Below, piece by piece: positions 60,133 to 64,000 of a stretch of 64,000 bases of DNA (its first letter is position 1; each line of letters begins with the position of its first letter). The translations under genes and the position numbers were made by a program. Under the pieces are notes generated by a model that was given only the letters and a program-made list of their open reading frames with translations, had not been told where the DNA came from and searched no databases. Origin of the DNA: WLMZ01 sp043753895 (GTDB lineage Bacteria; Actinomycetota; Acidimicrobiia; Acidimicrobiales; Ilumatobacteraceae); NCBI GenBank assembly GCA_043753895.1, contig JAYUWK010000171.1, positions 91,974-155,973 on the forward strand, given 5' to 3'.

Positions 60133-62427
60133 TCAGCGCCATGGGGTCAGGCCCGCCACGGAGAGCACCGATCGGCGGCGCAGGTTGCCCGCAAAACCGG
60201 CAAGAGTGCGACCACCCGGACTCTTTGCCTCGGTGAACAGATCTTCGACCCGGGCAAGCGGCTGCGGACGATAGACCAGTTGGTAATCGCCCGGCTTCAA
60301 CACGCCGCGCAAGGTGACATTCACCGTTTGCGATTGTCCCGGTGCCAAGGTGATGTAGGTGGAGAACACGTTCCAACCGTGCTCCTCGCCAGCGGTGAGT
60401 CCCAACGGCGCGCCGTCGAGCGTTGCGTTGGTGAACAACAACGGGGTGAACACGCTGAGCAGGGTTCGGTTCGTGCCGGGAGGCAACGCGAGCAGGTTGC
60501 CGATCACGTAATCGGGATAGCCCGTGGCGGGTGCCTTGTTGGTGAGGGTGATGGCCAGTGTCGCATCGGTGCGACCACTGCTTTCGTCGAAGACAGGCTT
60601 GTAGGTGACGGACCGATCGAGGAACGTGTCGATCTTGTTGCCGCTTGCGTTGTCGTTCACGACGGCAAGGCCGTCGAGCCCGTCGAGCGTGGGCAGTGCG
60701 GCGTCCATACCGGTGAGTTGCATCAGGCGCTGTTCGTCTGGCCGCGAGGCCCACATCGAGATGTGGCCTTGTGTAGCAGCGGCACCCATATCGGCCGCCA
60801 ACACCTGCGGGCCCGGAAGCGAGGCGTGCAGGATGCGATCCACGGTGGCGAGGGTGACGGCTTCGAGCACATCAGCGCGGGCCCCCTCGGGCGTGTTGTA
60901 TTGATCGAGGAGCAGATACCTTTCGACATCGGTCGACGTGAGGGTCACGTTCGCTTCTTCGACCGCGACGGGCCCCGTGACTTCGAGCATGGCGGCCAGA
61001 CCCGCTGGATCGACGATGACCACACCGTCCACCGCACGGCCGGTGGCATGCTGGTAGAGCTGCGCCATCGCGGACGCCACCGTGGGCATGTCGGGCGACA
61101 TCGTGATGTTGCTCCAGAATTTCGGTTGCACCGTACCGCCCTGGGTTCCTGCACCGTAGGGGCCGTAACGCGCGAAGAAATCGTCGGGGGCCTTCAACGT
61201 GGCGTTGCCGAGCTTGGTGAGACCGTTGATCAACTCGGCGGTGCGGCCGTGTTCGGTGAGTTTCAACGCTCCCTTGGTGATGGTCACCTCGGCCCAGTTA
61301 CCCATCAGACCGGTCTGGCCGCGAACCTCGGCCGGGCTGGTGAACGCGATGAAGTAGCGGCGCGGTCCATCGAGCCCCAGCATCGCGGGTCCGACCTGTG
61401 CTGCAGCTTGCGTGGTCTGCGCCTCACGGGTCACGTTGCCGGCCAGCTTGTTGGCGCCGGCGATGCGACTCTGCACGGGATCGAGCAACCATGGCGAGTT
61501 CGTGGTGTCGAGTGCCTTCGCCATATTGCCGACGCTTTGGGCAAGGTCACCAAGGGGCTTGGAGAGCAACGCCAGCGCATCCACATCGATGACACCACCC
61601 ACCACATGGAGTTGCTCGAGATCGATCAGATCGAGTGCCGTGGCGGCATCGTCGGCCGAGTCGGCCGCGCTCTGCATGATGCCGCCGAGCGCATTGGCGT
61701 TCTGCGCGAGCACGGGCACAAGGCGCGCCGGTTGCGTCCACGGAGCGGTCCACTTGTCACTGGCATCGCGCAGCTTTGCCGAAGCCTTACGCAACGAGGC
61801 GGCCGCCGCCGTGGGATCTCCACTGCGCACCGACTTGAGACCGGCGAGCAGATCGCGGTAGCCATCGTTCGCGCTCGAACTGGCGAGGCCGCCGCCGAGC
61901 CCCAGGCCGAGCATGGCGAGCAGGATGAACCCACCGACGAGTGCCATACCGAGGAACGTGCGGCGGCGCACGTATCCGTACCTGCGGCTCACGCCCATGC
62001 CCACGAGGAGCCCGAGCACCGCTACGGACACCATCGCCGAGCCGAGGAACATCGGGTTCCAGGTAAGGCGCAGCACGACCTGCACGGTGAGTCCGGCAGA
62101 GAGGGCTCGCACCGCAGGCAGGCTGCCGCGGTTGATGCCGAGGAAACACGCCAGCGCCAAGCCGACCGAGCCGATGACGACGAGTACGGGTTGATTCACA
62201 GCGAATACTGAGGCGACGCCGGCTGCGATGCCCAACGCCCAGTATGGGGCCGACGCCGATGCCCACGTGACGAAAGCGGCGAATGCGGCGGTGAGCAACA
62301 CATCGGGGATGGTTTGGCCGGTGGGATGGCAGCCCGCAAAACCGGCTGCGATTCCGGCAGCGACAGCGATGGCGACGATGATGCGGGTGTCGAAACCCGA
62401 AATCGTATTGCGCCGCAGGGAATTCAT
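60133..62427 (-). CDS. DUF4012 domain membrane protein (paralogue of 1551-3842)
   Basis: A 764-residue protein, first gene of the minus-strand operon. The N-terminal ~175 residues hold five or six hydrophobic helices. The extracytoplasmic DUF4012 region follows, ending YRPQPLARVEDLF and RRRSVLSVAGL. It resembles the left-hand paralogue throughout in length and sequence. Function unknown; linkage to a BY-kinase at both ends of the locus argues for a shared role in glycan assembly or attachment. ATG at 62427. Confidence 0.85.
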   Translation of the reverse strand: MNSLRRNTISGFDTRIIVAIAVAAGIAAGFAGCHPTGQTIPDVLLTAAFAAFVTWASASAPYWALGIAAGVASVFAVNQPVLVVIGSVGLALACFLGINRGSLPAVRALSAGLTVQVVLRLTWNPMFLGSAMVSVAVLGLLVGMGVSRRYGYVRRRTFLGMALVGGFILLAMLGLGLGGGLASSSANDGYRDLLAGLKSVRSGDPTAAAASLRKASAKLRDASDKWTAPWTQPARLVPVLAQNANALGGIMQSAADSADDAATALDLIDLEQLHVVGGVIDVDALALLSKPLGDLAQSVGNMAKALDTTNSPWLLDPVQSRIAGANKLAGNVTREAQTTQAAAQVGPAMLGLDGPRRYFIAFTSPAEVRGQTGLMGNWAEVTITKGALKLTEHGRTAELINGLTKLGNATLKAPDDFFARYGPYGAGTQGGTVQPKFWSNITMSPDMPTVASAMAQLYQHATGRAVDGVVIVDPAGLAAMLEVTGPVAVEEANVTLTSTDVERYLLLDQYNTPEGARADVLEAVTLATVDRILHASLPGPQVLAADMGAAATQGHISMWASRPDEQRLMQLTGMDAALPTLDGLDGLAVVNDNASGNKIDTFLDRSVTYKPVFDESSGRTDATLAITLTNKAPATGYPDYVIGNLLALPPGTNRTLLSVFTPLLFTNATLDGAPLGLTAGEEHGWNVFSTYITLAPGQSQTVNVTLRGVLKPGDYQLVYRPQPLARVEDLFTEAKSPGGRTLAGFAGNLRRRSVLSVAGLTPWR

Positions 62428-62586
62428 GCTGCGCCAGTATTGCGGACGCGGCCAGTCACTTGCTCGTCACTCTTCGTTCATCTGGCGCAGTCTGTCCGGC
62501 TTTTCGCCGACAACCACCTCGCAGAATCTCGGAGCACTGGTATCACAATGGTTGCGTAATCGGTGTCGTCGCGATACCATCTGGTC
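62428..62586. other. Divergent intergenic region
   Basis: A 159-nt spacer between the DUF4012 operon (minus) and the VapB-like gene (plus). It presumably carries promoters for both. No clear boxes, RNA genes or repeats were identified by eye. Confidence 0.3.
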
Positions 62587-62847
62587 GTGGACGTAAGCGT
62601 TAAGGGTCTCGAGGAAAGTGTTGTCCGGCGGCTTGCTGAGCAGGCACAGGCCGAGGGAGTGAGCGCTCAGGAGTGGATGCGTCAGGCATTACGCCGCGCC
62701 GCTTCGCTGCTCACCGCGACCGAGCTCGCTGAGCGCATCGCCTCACGCAAACCGATCAGCGACGATCGGTACCGAGAGGTGACCGCGCTGGTGGACGCCC
62801 GACGCGTGGCCTCATTGAATGCTCATGTACCGCCTCGCCGTCGCTGA
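62587..62847 (+). CDS. VapB-like antitoxin
   Basis: An 86-residue protein starting VDVSVKGLEESVVRRLAEQA (GTG at 62587). The N-terminal strand then helices (QAEGVSAQEWMRQALRRAA) fit a ribbon-helix-helix/FitA-like antitoxin. The C-terminal half would wrap the toxin. It overlaps the PIN-like gene by 29 bp. Probably both represses and neutralises. Confidence 0.68.
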   Translation: MDVSVKGLEESVVRRLAEQAQAEGVSAQEWMRQALRRAASLLTATELAERIASRKPISDDRYREVTALVDARRVASLNAHVPPRRR

Positions 62848-63190
62848 CGCGGGCGGGTTGCTCTGCGCTGCGGGAATCGTCGAAGGGCTTCGCCATGAGG
62901 TTGTCGAGTACGTCGCGCTCGATGCCACGACCTTGCTCATCGCCGAGTTTCTAGCGGTGCTCCACGAAGGCGCCCCGAGTCGAGCGATCACCGACTTCGC
63001 CGAGTTCGACCGGCTCGTGGGCGAGTGGTTTCCGGTACGCGCAATCGCCATGGACGCAGTACTGAGTGCGCCCACAGGAGCGAATCCTGAATCATGGGCG
63101 GCGCTCGCCTTGGCCGAAACGTTGCAAGTGCCGTTGGTGACGAAGAACGACGAAGTGACCTCCACGCGAATCGCTGTGCTGCGTTCGTAG
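62819..63190 (+). CDS. PIN-like (VapC) protein, possibly degenerate
   Basis: A 123-residue protein with the VapC outline: RLAVADAGGLL, LDATTLLIAEFLAVLHEGA and ALAETLQVPLVTKNDEV. The usual Y-D-A before the helix is S-W-A here, so one catalytic Asp seems lost. The terminal acidic motif is KND rather than AD. It may be inactive or use altered residues. Overlaps the VapB-like gene by 29 bp. Confidence 0.6.
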   Translation: MLMYRLAVADAGGLLCAAGIVEGLRHEVVEYVALDATTLLIAEFLAVLHEGAPSRAITDFAEFDRLVGEWFPVRAIAMDAVLSAPTGANPESWAALALAETLQVPLVTKNDEVTSTRIAVLRS

Positions 63191-63230
63191 CGCCGTAGGC
63201 ATCTTGTCGCTTCGGCCGTTGACCTATCGG

Positions 63231-63689
63231 TCAGCGGCCGCTGTGACCGAAGCCGCCGCCGCGGTCACGGCCATCGGCGGCGAGGTCGGCGAGGTCGGCG
63301 AGTGAATCGACTTCATTCCACGTCACTTCCTCGACGCGCTGCAGCACGAGTTGTGCGATGCGATCGCCGCGATGCACGTGATATGCCTCGGCAGGGTCGG
63401 TGTTGAGGAGCACGACCTTGATCTCGCCGCGGTATGCGCTATCGATGAGGCCCGGCGCGTTGACCACGCTGATGCCGTGCTTGAGGGCGAGGCCGCTTCT
63501 GGGCAGCACGAAGCCGGCGAAGCCGTGCGGGATGGCAATAGCGATGCCGGTAGGCATCAACAGGCGGCCGCCTCCGGCGGGGAGGTCGCCGTCATCGCGG
63601 GCGCAGAGGTCGAGGCCGGCATCGCCGGGATGGGCGTAGGTAGGAGGGGCCAGGTCGGGGTCGAGTCGAACAATCGAGACGGCAAGCAT
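63231..63689 (-). CDS. dut: Deoxyuridine 5'-triphosphate nucleotidohydrolase (dUTPase)
   Basis: A 152-residue trimeric dUTPase. All five motifs are present: HPGDAGLDLCA (1), PRSGLALKHGI (2), NAPGLIDSAYRGEI (3), HRGDRIAQLVLQ (4) and RGGGFGHSGR (5, in which the usual Thr of GFGSTG is altered). It hydrolyses dUTP to dUMP and pyrophosphate, keeping uracil out of DNA and feeding thymidylate synthesis. Start at the ATG at 63689; GTG at 63698 is an alternative. Confidence 0.95.
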   Translation of the reverse strand: MLAVSIVRLDPDLAPPTYAHPGDAGLDLCARDDGDLPAGGGRLLMPTGIAIAIPHGFAGFVLPRSGLALKHGISVVNAPGLIDSAYRGEIKVVLLNTDPAEAYHVHRGDRIAQLVLQRVEEVTWNEVDSLADLADLAADGRDRGGGFGHSGR

Positions 63690-63713
63690 CGGTATCACCC
63701 TATGTGGTGCGGT

Positions 63714-63779
63714 TCGGTTGTGGCTTCTGGTGAGGGTTCGGTTGGGGTCCGGTTGCGGGTTCGGTTGCGGGTTCGGTGA
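63714..63779 (+). repeat. Short G/T-rich imperfect tandem repeats
   Basis: Repeated GGTTCGGTT/GGTTGCGGGTTC-like units occupy the region just before the last gene, including two adjacent GGTTGCGGGTTC copies (around 63750-63775). They lie between dut and the DUF222-type gene and may be simple-sequence expansion or a control region. Confidence 0.5.
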
Positions 63780-63800
63780 ACTCTGTTACACCCATTTTCT

Positions 63801-64000
63801 ATGGTTGGTTGCATGGAGCTGGGGGACCTTCTCGAACTTGTGCGGGGTATCGATGGCGTCGATGACGCGTGCACAGATCGCGATGCGATTGTCGCGTCGG
63901 TCGCGCAGGTTCAGCGGCTCATGTCGTGGTGCGAGTCTCGTCAGCTGCTGCACGCCACGTTGCTTGCAGGTGTGAGTTCGTTTCCCGAGAAGTTGTTCGC
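63801..64000 (+). CDS. DUF222/HNH-endonuclease-type protein, N-terminus only
   Basis: The reading frame from the ATG at 63801 (or 63813) continues past the window end: MELGDLLELVRGIDGVDDAC, then DRDAIVASVAQVQRLMSWCE and SRQLLHATLLAGVSS. This resembles the start of actinobacterial DUF222 proteins, which usually carry an HNH nuclease domain at the C-terminus. That domain would lie outside the window. These genes are present in many copies in actinobacteria and are of uncertain function. Confidence 0.55.
   Translation, partial: MVGCMELGDLLELVRGIDGVDDACTDRDAIVASVAQVQRLMSWCESRQLLHATLLAGVSSFPEKLF

Noticed and set aside
60280..62211. 643-codon plus-strand frame opposite the DUF4012 gene
   Set aside because: It is an antisense open frame caused by high GC content. 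The minus-strand product has membrane helices and a full-length paralogue.

Overview
The window is high-GC DNA of an actinobacterium. The Tad-pilus genes with a DUF4244 pilin-like protein, the DUF4012 proteins, and the start of a DUF222/HNH-type gene at the right edge suggest the class Acidimicrobiia (Ilumatobacter-like); this assignment is an inference. No rRNA, CRISPR array or intact insertion sequence was seen.

Layout. (1) 1-3842, minus strand: a Wzz/BY-kinase cut by the window edge, preceded by a DUF4012 membrane protein. (2) 3.9-13.2 kb: housekeeping and accessory genes. These are a sugar epimerase, a peroxiredoxin-like protein with an in-frame UGA that looks like selenocysteine, a lipoprotein, a DUF234-type ATPase, a tight Tad pilus operon (TadZ-A-B-C, DUF4244, TadE, STAS), a 2-hydroxyacid dehydrogenase and a methyltransferase. 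(3) 13,273-13,368: a tRNA with anticodon UCA and a long variable arm, i.e. tRNA-Sec (selC). Its last 28 bases plus two more recur exactly at 21,989-22,018. The roughly 8.6 kb between the copies is a decayed integrative island holding two AbiE-like modules, a retropepsin-like protein, a broken integrase, a frameshifted PLD-SNF2 helicase, ChaB and other fragments. (4) 22.0-25.0 kb: more toxin-antitoxin genes (AbiEi-like/Fic fusion, VapBC, Phd/RelE). (5) 25.1-49.8 kb: a large surface-polysaccharide locus with asparagine synthetase, many GT2 and GT4 glycosyltransferases, an ABC exporter, acetyl- and acyltransferases, an epimerase, methyltransferases and an SGNH protein. (6) 50-62.4 kb: three PqqD-like proteins or domains, an HprK-like kinase, an uncharacterised nucleotidyltransferase (NTP_transf_5) and a Tat-exported glycine-rich protein. 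These are interleaved with a minus-strand operon DUF4012 - BY-kinase - Wzy-like - NTP_transf_5 - GT4 - LMW tyrosine phosphatase - PqqD. (7) 62.6-64 kb: a VapBC-like pair, dut, and the start of a DUF222-type gene.

How the genes work together. Regions 1, 5 and 6 fit assembly and export of a complex surface glycan controlled by tyrosine phosphorylation (BY-kinase against LMW-PTP). The DUF4012/BY-kinase pair occurs twice, at the two ends of the locus. The PqqD, HprK-like and NTP_transf_5 genes resemble modules that tailor peptides in RiPP and HPr-rel-A systems. The PqqD-Tat-glycine-rich protein is a plausible substrate. The most interesting items are this kinase/nucleotidyltransferase/RRE system, the selC plus UGA-containing Prx-like gene, and the selC-integrated island.
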